Source of the DNA: JANQIV01 sp050117315
Lineage (GTDB): Bacteria > Bacteroidota > Ignavibacteria > Ignavibacteriales > Melioribacteraceae
Assembly (NCBI GenBank): GCA_050117315.1
Contig: JASFMY010000007.1
Coordinates: 38,566-102,565, forward strand
Direction of reading: 5' to 3'
DNA: 64,000 nt
Shown here: positions 53,520 to 61,356 of the stretch, one piece after another
Numbering within the stretch: the first letter of the stretch is position 1
How the letters are laid out: the number at the start of each line of letters is the position of its first letter
Notes under the pieces: model-generated
The model's input: only the letters and a program-made list of their open reading frames with translations
Databases searched by the model: none
What the model was told of the DNA's origin: nothing
Made by a program: the position numbers and the translations under genes

Positions 53520-53939
53520 TGTCATTCCCGAGTGTTTTAATCGGGAATCCAGTAAGCAGAATAACAGATCCCTTTTAGAAACTAAGGGAATCCATAAAAT
53601 ATGAAACAATATTATGTTTATATGTTAGCTAGTCAAAAGAACGGAACACTTTACATAGGTGTTACAAATGATTTAACCACGAAGAATATATGAACATAAA
53701 AACAATTTGGTAGAAGGGTTCACTAAGAAATATTCTGTTCATAAATTGGTCTATTATGAGACATGTAATGATATTAATTCGGCAATCCAAAGAGAAAAAA
53801 GATTGAAAAAATGGAATAGAGAATGGAAGATAGAATTGATAGAAAAAGTGAATCCAGGCTGGCGAGATTTATCTGAGGATTTTACCTAATTGGATTCCCA
53901 CTTTCGCCTGCCTTGCCGGCATGGTGGGTGGGAATGACA
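53520..53939 (+). mobile_element. Repeat element carrying a GIY-YIG nuclease gene
   Basis: The element has the same exact 10-bp terminal inverted pair as the small copies (TGTCATTCCC 53520-53529, GGGAATGACA 53930-53939). Inside are the left arm (to about 53597), a broken GIY-YIG nuclease gene, and a right arm with GATTCCCACTTTCG. At 420 bp it looks like a small repeat that carries its own nuclease gene. Mobility is an inference from this structure. Confidence 0.6.
53601..53889 (+). pseudogene. GIY-YIG nuclease gene, single-base frameshift
   Basis: The first part reads MKQYYVYMLASQKNGTLYIG, where YVYML and LYIG are the GIY-YIG pair, then VTNDLT. One extra A at about 53679 breaks the frame and gives a stop at 53691-53693. 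In the next frame the protein continues RRIYEHKNNLVEGFTKKYS, WYYE-type core and REKRLKKWNREWKIELIEK to the end at 53889. Removing that base restores a typical 95-residue UPF0213-like nuclease. Either it is decayed, or this is a sequence error. Confidence 0.8.
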
Positions 53940-53986
53940 AAGAGTCTGACAGAATGAATTTTAAGAAGTATAAATAAGGAAAAAAG

Positions 53987-55000
53987 ATGAGTCCATTACT
54001 AGGAATTGTGATAGGTTTTTTAGTAGTAGCCGTCCTTGTCTATTTAATATACCCGCAAAAAGGATTTTTCGATAAATGGAGCAAAGGCAAACGTGATAAG
54101 AAAAAAGTACAAATTGAAGATGCATTAAAACACATTTATGATTGCGAGTACAAAGGTATAAAATGCACGATAGATAGTGTCGGCGGTAATCTTTCCATTT
54201 CAAATGATGCCTCTGCCGACCTGCTGTCAAACCTTGAAAAGATGGGATTGATAATTTCTGGGCTGGAGTTTGTTAAGTTAACACCGGATGGTAAATCTTA
54301 TGCGCTGAAAGTAATCCGCGTTCACAGGCTTTGGGAAAAGTACCTTGCAGATCACACGAGCATCAGCGAAGAGAAATGGCACCATTATGCTGAAGACAAA
54401 GAGCACGACTTAAGCCCGAAAGAAGCAGATGAACTGGCTGCACAGCTTGGCAACCCGTTTTACGATCCGCACGGCGACCCGATTCCTAATGCAGATGGAA
54501 GTATAATTGATAAATCCGGTGTCCCGTTAACTTCACTTGCTGGCGGGGAGTTTGCGGTTATCACTCACATTGAAGATGAACCGGATGCAATTTATTCGCA
54601 GATTGTTGCACTTAACCTGCACAGAGGTCAGCAGATTCAACTGGTTGAATCCAATAACAGACGGGTAAAAATAATAGCCGAAGGTGAAGAGTGTATACTT
54701 GCTCCCATAATTGCGAACAACATTACAGTTACAAAAATTGAAGAGGAAGAAGAAATTCAAAGCGACTTTAAATCTTTGTCGTCGTTAAAGCAGGGAGAAG
54801 AAGGAGTTATTGCGGGCATTTCAAAAGCAGTGCGGGGAAGACAGAGAAGGCGTTTGATGGATTTGGGAATTGTACCCGGTTCCAATGTCATTGCGGAACT
54901 TTTCAGTATAGGTAGTGACCCGGTAGCGTATCTTGTTAGGGGAGCAATAGTTGCTTTAAGAAGAAATCAAACAGATCAAATTTTTATAAAGAGTGAGTGA
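53987..55000 (+). CDS. Membrane-anchored DtxR-like/FeoA fusion
   Basis: The 337-residue protein has one N-terminal membrane helix (about 3-22) and a basic linker. A DtxR-like winged-helix and metal region follows (about 40-185, with VIRVHRLWEKYLADH, WHHYAEDKEHDLSPKEADEL and NPFYDPHGDPIP). It continues with an SH3-like stretch and a C-terminal FeoA domain (about 262-337, LSSLKQGEEGVIAGISKAVR, RRRLMDLGIVPGSNV). FeoA normally regulates FeoB, which is encoded next. The anchoring may tie a metal sensor to the transporter rather than to DNA. This layout is reported in Bacteroidota and relatives, but its function is not settled. Confidence 0.85.
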   Translation: MSPLLGIVIGFLVVAVLVYLIYPQKGFFDKWSKGKRDKKKVQIEDALKHIYDCEYKGIKCTIDSVGGNLSISNDASADLLSNLEKMGLIISGLEFVKLTPDGKSYALKVIRVHRLWEKYLADHTSISEEKWHHYAEDKEHDLSPKEADELAAQLGNPFYDPHGDPIPNADGSIIDKSGVPLTSLAGGEFAVITHIEDEPDAIYSQIVALNLHRGQQIQLVESNNRRVKIIAEGEECILAPIIANNITVTKIEEEEEIQSDFKSLSSLKQGEEGVIAGISKAVRGRQRRRLMDLGIVPGSNVIAELFSIGSDPVAYLVRGAIVALRRNQTDQIFIKSE

Positions 55001-55013
55001 TAAAATTTAATAA

Positions 55014-55085
55014 TGTCATTCCCGAACTTCACCGCAGTGGATTAGCGGGAATATTTACTGGATTCCCACTTTCGTGGGAATGACA
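55014..55085 (+). repeat. Palindromic TGTCATTCCC repeat element, 72 bp
   Basis: The ends are TGTCATTCCC (55014-55023) and GGGAATGACA (55076-55085), exactly inverted. The interior holds GATTCCCACTTTCGTGGGAA, also palindromic. It lies between the FeoA fusion gene and feoB. Confidence 0.8.
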
Positions 55086-55112
55086 GAAAGAAGTAAAGAA
55101 TTATGATAGTAA

Positions 55113-55178
55113 GACTGAGTCTGTCGAAGTCTGTTTTGTAGAGTTGGCAAACATGTTTCGACAATCCGCCACGGCGGA
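55113..55178 (+). repeat. Second palindromic repeat family upstream of feoB
   Basis: TGTCGAA (55122-55128) pairs with TTCGACA (55157-55163), and TCCGCC with GGCGGA form a second hairpin (55165-55178). This resembles the widespread 'CTTCGACAGGCTCAG' type of bacterial repeat and is distinct from the TGTCATTCCC family. Confidence 0.4.
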
Positions 55179-55234
55179 CAACATGACTTGCTTATCATTT
55201 TCAAAAGTGAAAAGTTTTTTAGGAGAAATAAATA

Positions 55235-56050
55235 ATGAATACTAATCAAGAATGTGCCAACTGTCCCGTACATAATTTAGCCAACTTAAAAAAGCTTGGC
55301 GTAAGCATGGAGAATTTTGATTACGTCATAGCCCTGGCGGGTAACCCGAACACGGGTAAAAGTACGGTCTTTAATTACCTGACCGGACTGAGACAGCACA
55401 CGGGAAACTGGCCAGGTAAAACAGTCACCCGCGCAGAAGGCGGATTTGAGTACAATAACAGCAAGTATAAAATTATAGATTTGCCCGGAACATATTCTCT
55501 TCTTTCAACAAGTACGGATGAAGAAATTGCACGGGATTTTATTTTATTCGGGCAGCCCGACGTGACCGTAATTGTGGTTGACGCATCCAGGCTTGAAAGA
55601 AATTTAAATCTCGTTTTACAGGTTCTGGAAATAACCGACCGTGCCGTACTGTGCCTTAATTTAATGGACGAAGCAAGACGCCATGAAATTGAAATTGATG
55701 TAAGAAGCTTGGAAAGGGAGCTCGGGATTCCAGTTGTGCCTGCTGCCGCAAGACAGGGCGAAGGTATGAATGATCTTCTTGCAAAAATAAAAGAAGTAGC
55801 TTCAGGTGAATATGTCTGCAGACCGCACAGGTTGTCGAACGAATCTAAAGCGATCAAAAAATCAATTGAGGAGTTAACGAAAAAAGTTGAAGAGATTTAC
55901 CCGGAACTGCCGAACTCAAGATGGGTTGCAATGAGACTGCTTGAAGGGGATCAGAGAATTATAAATGCAATTAGGAATAATGAACTTGAACAATTAAATA
56001 AAATTGAACTTGCCGGTATTAAAGATGCTGAAACCAGCGAGGTAACGTGA
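55235..56050 (+). CDS. feoB: FeoB GTPase domain protein (split FeoB, N-terminal part)
   Basis: The 271-residue protein has a TRAFAC GTPase domain with G1 GNPNTGKST (36-44), the switch region GNWPGKTV, G3 DLPGTYSL and G4 NLMDEA (NxxD-like), then a helical GDI region. It opens with a CANCPVHN pair (Cys7, Cys10) that could bind metal. It lacks the membrane part, which is the next gene, overlapping by one base. It powers or gates Fe2+ import with FeoA and the membrane subunit. Stand-alone FeoB GTPases of this kind are known in Bacteroidota. Confidence 0.9.
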   Translation: MNTNQECANCPVHNLANLKKLGVSMENFDYVIALAGNPNTGKSTVFNYLTGLRQHTGNWPGKTVTRAEGGFEYNNSKYKIIDLPGTYSLLSTSTDEEIARDFILFGQPDVTVIVVDASRLERNLNLVLQVLEITDRAVLCLNLMDEARRHEIEIDVRSLERELGIPVVPAAARQGEGMNDLLAKIKEVASGEYVCRPHRLSNESKAIKKSIEELTKKVEEIYPELPNSRWVAMRLLEGDQRIINAIRNNELEQLNKIELAGIKDAETSEVT

Positions 56051-57477
56051 TGGATAATATAAAAAATAAAGAAGCATTGATTGCAGAATCAAATATATTG
56101 AGATTAAAAGTCGGTGAGAATTTTCACGACCATTTAATCGAATCTATATATGAGGATGCGGAAAAAATAGCTTCCCGTGCAATTGTAAAAAAAGGGAAGA
56201 CGGCAGCATTTAACCTTGAAAGAAAGATTGATAAAATTGTTACAAGCAGGTGGCTCGGACTGCCGTTAATGTTTGTTCTGCTTGCCGTTGTTTTCTGGGT
56301 AACTATTGAAGGCGCAAATGTTCCTTCGGGAATGATTGCTTCATTGCTGCTTGATACAATTCACCCGTGGTTAAAAGACCTTGCAGCTTCGGTAGGAATG
56401 GTCTGGTGGCTTGACGGTTTATTAATAGACGGCGCATATCTTGCAATGGCATGGGTTATAAGCGTAATGCTTCCGCCCATGGCTATCTTTTTCCCGATAT
56501 TTACTTTGCTTGAAGATTTTGGTTACCTGCCTAGAGTTGCATTCAACATGGACAACTTATTCAAAAGAGCAGGAGCCCACGGTAAACAGGCTTTAACAAT
56601 GAGTATGGGGTTCGGCTGTAATGCGGCAGGCGTTATTGCAGCACGTATAATCGACTCGCCGCGTGAAAGGTTAATTGCGATTATTACAAATAATTTCGCT
56701 ATGTGCAACGGAAGATGGCCCACACAAATAATCATCGCAACAATTTTTATCGGCTCTACTGTTTCTGCTCATTTAGCGGGATTAGTTTCAGCAGGAGCTG
56801 TTGTGTTCGTTGCTGTACTCGGAATTTTATTCAGTCTTGTTGTTTCGTGGGGACTGTCTAAGACAGTTTTGAAAGGGGAAGCTTCAACATTCAGTTTAGA
56901 GCTGCCCCCGTACCGTCCTCCGAGAATTTTGCAGACGCTTTATACTTCTCTTATCGACAGAACAATTTTTGTTCTTTGGCGGGCAGTAGTTTTTGCAGTA
57001 CCTGCCGGGGTGGTTATCTGGCTTGTTGGTAATGTTACAATAAATGATATTACTCTTGCCGAACATTTTATAAATTTTACAAATCCTTTAGGATTGCTTC
57101 TTGGTCTTAACGGAGTAATTATTCTTGCATACATCATTGCAATTCCGGCAAATGAAATTGTTATTCCAACAATATTAATGCTTACGGTAATGAGCGCAGG
57201 CTTAACCGGGGTAGGCGAAGGCGCAGGTGTAATGTTCGAGCTTGATTCAATCGGTGATACGGCGGCTATATTACAATCCGGCGGCTGGACTTTATTGACC
57301 GGGATAAATTTAATGTTGTTCAGCCTGCTGCATAATCCGTGCTCAACAACTATCTATACAATTTACAAAGAAACCGGGAGCTGGAAGTGGACGATTGTTT
57401 CAACTATTCTGCCTGTTGTGCTCGGAGTTATTGTTTGCTTTTTTACTGCGCAAATTTATTTGTTGGTTACAGGTTAG
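56050..57477 (+). CDS. feoB: FeoB membrane domain protein (split FeoB, C-terminal part)
   Basis: The protein has about 475 residues. After a short cytoplasmic start come the FeoB membrane hallmarks: DKIVTSRWLGLPLMFVLLAV, FTLLEDFGYLPRVAFNMD, MGFGCNAAGVIAARIIDSPRE and a second gate with LHNPCSTTIYTIYK, which carry the conserved Cys residues of the pore. It forms the Fe2+ pore. The ATG overlaps the GTPase stop as TGATG; GTG one codon earlier also fits. Because both halves have intact ends, I read this as a real split gene. Confidence 0.92.
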   Translation: MDNIKNKEALIAESNILRLKVGENFHDHLIESIYEDAEKIASRAIVKKGKTAAFNLERKIDKIVTSRWLGLPLMFVLLAVVFWVTIEGANVPSGMIASLLLDTIHPWLKDLAASVGMVWWLDGLLIDGAYLAMAWVISVMLPPMAIFFPIFTLLEDFGYLPRVAFNMDNLFKRAGAHGKQALTMSMGFGCNAAGVIAARIIDSPRERLIAIITNNFAMCNGRWPTQIIIATIFIGSTVSAHLAGLVSAGAVVFVAVLGILFSLVVSWGLSKTVLKGEASTFSLELPPYRPPRILQTLYTSLIDRTIFVLWRAVVFAVPAGVVIWLVGNVTINDITLAEHFINFTNPLGLLLGLNGVIILAYIIAIPANEIVIPTILMLTVMSAGLTGVGEGAGVMFELDSIGDTAAILQSGGWTLLTGINLMLFSLLHNPCSTTIYTIYKETGSWKWTIVSTILPVVLGVIVCFFTAQIYLLVTG

Positions 57478-57553
57478 CATGTTTACAGGTTCCAAGTTAT
57501 TAAGTACAATAATTTCCGTTACAGTGGAACAAAAACAAATTTAAGGTGATTCA

Positions 57554-57753
57554 ATGACAAAGCAATTCTATCTGGTATGTCTATTTTCTTTACAGTTTTA
57601 ACTGCGTAAGATAAGGTCGCAATTTCATATATGGGGGGAATAAATTTTATTCCTATGAATAATTTTTCACAATATTTAGAGAGGTTTAATAATAACAATC
57701 TGCATGAAATAAATTTTAGCGTAAATGTAACGATTCAATATCATGTTTATTAA
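57554..57753 (+). pseudogene. Outer-membrane beta-barrel protein remnant
   Basis: AAGGTG (57543-57548) and ATG 57554 start a signal-like peptide (MTKQFYLVCLFSLQF) that stops at 57601. In another frame VAISYMGGINFIPMNNFSQY and HEINFSVNVTIQYHVY end at TAA 57753, with the alternating pattern of a beta-barrel C terminus (final Tyr). It looks like a collapsed outer-membrane gene next to the iron locus. It sits within the 449-base gap 57478-57926, in which I see nothing else. Confidence 0.45.
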
Positions 57754-57926
57754 AAAGCTTACCTAAGCATTATTTTTTACAATAGATGATAATGAAATCT
57801 TAATATAGGCCGTTGCCGGTCCTTATATATATTAAAAAGAAAATTAAAATAATTTACTGAATACCGGTTGCTAATAAAACCTATGGAATGGTTTTATATA
57901 GCCAAAATTCTGAATAAGGAGAAAAT

Positions 57927-60251
57927 ATGAAATACTTAAATACGTTCTTGATAATATTATTTGTTTTACTTACAGGGAGAACGGATGCTGCCCTGGAATC
58001 GAAAAAAGAATCCTCCGCTACATTCGGGGAAATTAAAGGGAAAATTAAAGACTCAAATGGAGAGGGTCTGATAGGTGTAAATGTATTTTTACAGAATACA
58101 GCTTTAGGTTCTGCTACTGATGAAAACGGTGAATTCAATATGAAAAATATTCCGATAGGACAATACAGAATTATCGCTTCAATGGTAGGTTATGAATCTG
58201 TCACTAAAAGTATTGAAGTGAATACAGACGAAACAACTGAAGTGGACTTCATTTTAAGGCCTGCATTTTATGAAACAGGTACTATAGTTGTAACCGGAAC
58301 GGCAACTCAATATTTATATGAAGAATCGCCTGTAAAAACCGAAGTGATACCCAGGAAATTAATAGAACAGACAAAATCGTCAAATCTTGCAGAAGCGCTC
58401 GGTTTACAGACCGGAGTAAGGATAGAGAACAATTGTCAGAATTGTAACTTTACACAAGTAAGAATATTGGGTTTTGACGGGAAATATTCTCAAGTATTGA
58501 TTGACGGTGATCCCGTGGTTAGCTCGTTAGCCGGGGTATATGCGCTTGAACAGTTTCCCCAGGAAATGATCGGTCAGCTTGAAGTTGTAAAGGGCGGCGG
58601 TTCTGCTTTGTACGGCGGCGGAGCTATTGCAGGTACCATTAATATAATATCTAAAAGGCCGCAGTTGAATAGAACAAAAATTAATTACCAGGGGCAGTCG
58701 TTAGAAGGCAACTTAGAAAATAAGCTTGGGGTAATGTCTGAGTTAGTGTCCGATAACGGCAAAACCGGAGCCTTTATTTACGGCTCGGCTAGAAACAGAT
58801 CCGATTATGATAGGAACGGTGACGGCTTTTCCGAGATAGGAGTTTTAACAGATGAAACTGTTGGGTTTAATTGGTTCTTCAAACCCGAGGTTAATAACCA
58901 GTTAAATATTAATGTACATAGGATACATGAAGATAGACGCGGCGGAAACGATTTCGATTTACCGCAGCACGAAGCGGACATTGCCGAATGGCTGGACCAT
59001 CTTCGCTGGGGCGGTAAAGTAAAGTGGGAGCATTCTTTTGAGAATACTTTTGACTACAGCGTATTTTATTCATTCAGCAAAGTGGATAGAAAATCGTATT
59101 ACGGCGGCCTGGTAGACGACGACGGAGATGGTGTGATATCGGAAACTGAAAGATTGGCAGCATTGGATTTTTACGGTTTTGCTGAAAGTTTTACTCAAAG
59201 TTTTGGCGGAAGAACAAACCTCATTATAGGTAATCAAAAATTCACCGCAGGGGTTGAATATTATGCCGACGATCTGGAAGATAACTCTGTTAAAGATGAG
59301 CGTTATCATATTGACGAAACAAATACAAATTTTGGCGCGTACATTCAGGATGATATTTCTTTTATGGATAATCACCTAAATATTATTTTAGGTGCAAGGC
59401 TGGACAAACATTCTAAACTGGACGACCCGGTTATCAGCCCGAGAGTGAATCTTAAATATGAAGTTATTAAGGGACTCGATTTAAGAGCATCTTTAACAAC
59501 CGGATTCAAAGCGCCTCAAACATTTGATGAAGATTTGCATATTGAAGCTCTCGGCGGTGATCAAAGAGTTGTCCGTAACAGTTCCGGCTTAAAAGAAGAA
59601 AGCAGCAAGTCTATTTCCGGCGGAATAGAATATCAAGGTTTTTGGGATGATGTTGCGGTTATTTTCGGATTAACAGGTTTTTACATGTATCTGGATGATG
59701 CATTCTCTACGCAGCCTTTAACGGAAACGGCGGAAGGGCTTTCCATTTGGGAGAGAATAAATACAGACGGTGCAGAGGTTAAAGGCTTTGAAATTGATAT
59801 GGGAATTAGACCCATTCAGAAACTTGAAGTTAGAGCCGGTTTTACATACAAAAGCAGTAAGTTTGATTCTGAGCAGGAAATCTTCGATGGGCAGTTTACC
59901 GATAAATTTATTAGAACCCCCGACGAGTATGGTTTTTTGAGAGTATCATACGATCCGGACGAAAGAGTAAATGTATTTTCTTCTGTGAGATACACGGGTA
60001 AAATGGTAGTTCCAAACGAATCTATTGAGCAGATACTTGAACCGGATGAGACTTTCTTCGAATTTGATCTCGGCTTTTCATATAAAGTGCCTGCGTTTGA
60101 TTATTTCGGGGGAAAAATTAATCTAGGTATCAAAAATATATTTGATTCGTACCAGGAAGATTTGGGAATTGGAGCCGACAGGGATCCTGCATACGTTTAC
60201 GGGCCGCAGTTGCCTCGTAGAATTTATTTTGGGTTCGAAACTGAGTTTTGA
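57927..60251 (+). CDS. TonB-dependent outer-membrane receptor
   Basis: The 774-residue protein has a signal peptide (about 1-22) and a carboxypeptidase-regulatory-like domain (about 34-110, GKIKDSNGEGLIGVNVFLQN). The plug domain (about 115-235) includes VRIENNCQNCNFTQVRILGF with Cys170 and Cys173, LIDGDPVVSSLAGVYALEQF and GGGSALYGGGAIAGTINIIS. A 22-strand-type barrel follows, ending in F. It takes up a metal complex or other ligand using TonB energy. Its place right after feoB suggests an iron-linked substrate. AAGGAG is 5 bases before the start. No siderophore synthesis genes are nearby. Confidence 0.93.
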   Translation: MKYLNTFLIILFVLLTGRTDAALESKKESSATFGEIKGKIKDSNGEGLIGVNVFLQNTALGSATDENGEFNMKNIPIGQYRIIASMVGYESVTKSIEVNTDETTEVDFILRPAFYETGTIVVTGTATQYLYEESPVKTEVIPRKLIEQTKSSNLAEALGLQTGVRIENNCQNCNFTQVRILGFDGKYSQVLIDGDPVVSSLAGVYALEQFPQEMIGQLEVVKGGGSALYGGGAIAGTINIISKRPQLNRTKINYQGQSLEGNLENKLGVMSELVSDNGKTGAFIYGSARNRSDYDRNGDGFSEIGVLTDETVGFNWFFKPEVNNQLNINVHRIHEDRRGGNDFDLPQHEADIAEWLDHLRWGGKVKWEHSFENTFDYSVFYSFSKVDRKSYYGGLVDDDGDGVISETERLAALDFYGFAESFTQSFGGRTNLIIGNQKFTAGVEYYADDLEDNSVKDERYHIDETNTNFGAYIQDDISFMDNHLNIILGARLDKHSKLDDPVISPRVNLKYEVIKGLDLRASLTTGFKAPQTFDEDLHIEALGGDQRVVRNSSGLKEESSKSISGGIEYQGFWDDVAVIFGLTGFYMYLDDAFSTQPLTETAEGLSIWERINTDGAEVKGFEIDMGIRPIQKLEVRAGFTYKSSKFDSEQEIFDGQFTDKFIRTPDEYGFLRVSYDPDERVNVFSSVRYTGKMVVPNESIEQILEPDETFFEFDLGFSYKVPAFDYFGGKINLGIKNIFDSYQEDLGIGADRDPAYVYGPQLPRRIYFGFETEF

Positions 60252-60270
60252 TTGTTTATATACATTTGTG

Positions 60271-60297
60271 TGAGTGCCGCCTTCAGTACGGCACTCA
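60271..60297. terminator. Hairpin between convergent genes
   Basis: TGAGTGCCG (60271-60279) pairs perfectly with CGGCACTCA (60289-60297) over a nine-base loop. It lies between the receptor gene and the convergent small gene. No T run follows on either strand, so the terminator role is likely by position only. Confidence 0.5.
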
Positions 60298-60363
60298 AAA
60301 ATTCTTTGCATTCCTCAATGCAACTGATAACATTTACCGGCTGCCGCAATATAACGCCGGAAA

Positions 60364-60708
60364 CTATTTTAATTCAATGTTCCAGGTTCCAACTGTTGAT
60401 GGTTGAGGATTAGCCGTATAGTATACTTTAATTTCTACTTTTTGATTCGGATCTTTTGTGTCAAAATGAAAACTTAGACTGCTTTTATTATAATAAGTTG
60501 CTTGATGGTCACCGCAATTTACCTCAATTCTGTCGGCAGTGTAATAAAGATAAACATCGCAATTATACCTATCAAGTTCCAATATATACCCTTGTGCATA
60601 GTAATAATTGCCGCTTTGGTGCGTAATGGGATCATTTGAAACGCCCTCTGCAAAAACAAATACAATTACTGCTAAAGAAACTAAAAAGCCTCCTAATAGT
60701 TTTTTCAT
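60364..60708 (-). CDS. Hypothetical small secreted protein
   Basis: The 114-residue protein starts at ATG 60708, with AAGGAGA 8 bases upstream, and has a signal peptide (about 1-22, MKKLLGGFLVSLAVIVFVFA). The mature part has many Tyr residues, two Cys (CDVYLYY and EVNCGDH) that could form a disulfide, and beta-type alternation (WNIELK at the end). I do not recognise the family. It is a lone gene between the iron locus and the minisatellite. Confidence 0.6.
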   Translation of the reverse strand: MKKLLGGFLVSLAVIVFVFAEGVSNDPITHQSGNYYYAQGYILELDRYNCDVYLYYTADRIEVNCGDHQATYYNKSSLSFHFDTKDPNQKVEIKVYYTANPQPSTVGTWNIELK

Positions 60709-60823
60709 TATAAATCTCCTTTTAATTGATTTGAAAAAAATGGTGATTGACATTAAATAATAATGATAACAATATTATCAATATGTTAATTCAGTATTCT
60801 TTTATATTAAATAATTATTAAAA

Positions 60824-60853
60824 GCTGTTTCTTATTCGAAATAAGAAAGCAGC
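60824..60853 (-). terminator. Hairpin, candidate minus-strand terminator
   Basis: TTTCTTATT (60828-60836) pairs with AATAAGAAA (60840-60848) over CGA, extended by GCTG/CAGC past one bulged base. On the minus strand it is followed by TTTTAATAATT. It could end transcripts coming from the nuclease gene through the minisatellite. Confidence 0.5.
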
Positions 60854-60991
60854 AAAGACAAATCGAAATATTTTCTCCAAAAGAGAATTATTACATAGCT
60901 CCTAAACATCAGGGCATAATCTTATCACTAAAACTCCTGCAAAAAGCAAATTCAAGTCTTTTTATGGAAGGAGCTTGATACTTGATTGGGT

Positions 60992-61285
60992 GATTGGATG
61001 AAATAATTTTACGGCCGGATGGAATAATCAGATCGCCGGATGAGATAATTAAGTGGCCGGATGGAATAATCAGATCGCCGGATGAGATAATTAAGTGGCT
61101 GGATGGAATAATCAGATCGCCGGATGAGATAATTAAGTGGCTGGATGGAATAATCAGATCGCCGGATGAGATAATTAAGTGGCCGGATGGAATAATCAGA
61201 TCGCCGGATGAGATAGTTAAGTGGCCGGAGGGAATAATTTTTTAGCTGGAAGGAATAATTTTAGAGCTAAATGGAGTAAATTTTG
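60992..61285 (+). repeat. 21-bp minisatellite (two alternating units)
   Basis: About 14 tandem 21-bp units run through this stretch. The core (61013-61222) has ten units in strict alternation: GGCCGGATGGAATAATCAGA(T) and CGCCGGATGAGATAATTAAG(T), so the higher-order period is 42 bp. C/T changes (GGCC or GGCT) mark individual units, and the edge units are degenerate. No spacers separate the units, so this is not CRISPR. It sits about 70 bases from the end of the orphan nuclease gene. The neighbouring 60709-60991 holds only the hairpin at 60824. Confidence 0.9.
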
Positions 61286-61356
61286 ACCCCAGCATTTTGG
61301 AAATTTTGAATAGAACCTGATTTATGAAATATATTACCTGCTTTTGTATAGCAAAA

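Noticed and set aside
53707..53889. Independent 60-residue gene
   Set aside because: It is the second half of the frameshifted GIY-YIG gene, not a separate protein.
55055..55273. Minus-strand frame ending in SVIPTKVGIQ
   Set aside because: This is the known artefact of translating the TGTCATTCCC-type repeat; it also overlaps feoB.
55235..57477. FeoB split as an error
   Set aside because: Both parts have sensible ends and a TGATG coupling, and split FeoB is known in related lineages.
60994..61245. Open frame across the minisatellite encoding a 14-residue peptide repeat
   Set aside because: The frame is open only because the 21-bp unit has no stop in that frame; no ribosome site, signal peptide or domain supports a gene.
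60992..61285. Possible CRISPR array
   Set aside because: Units are directly adjacent with no unique spacers, and no cas genes are near.
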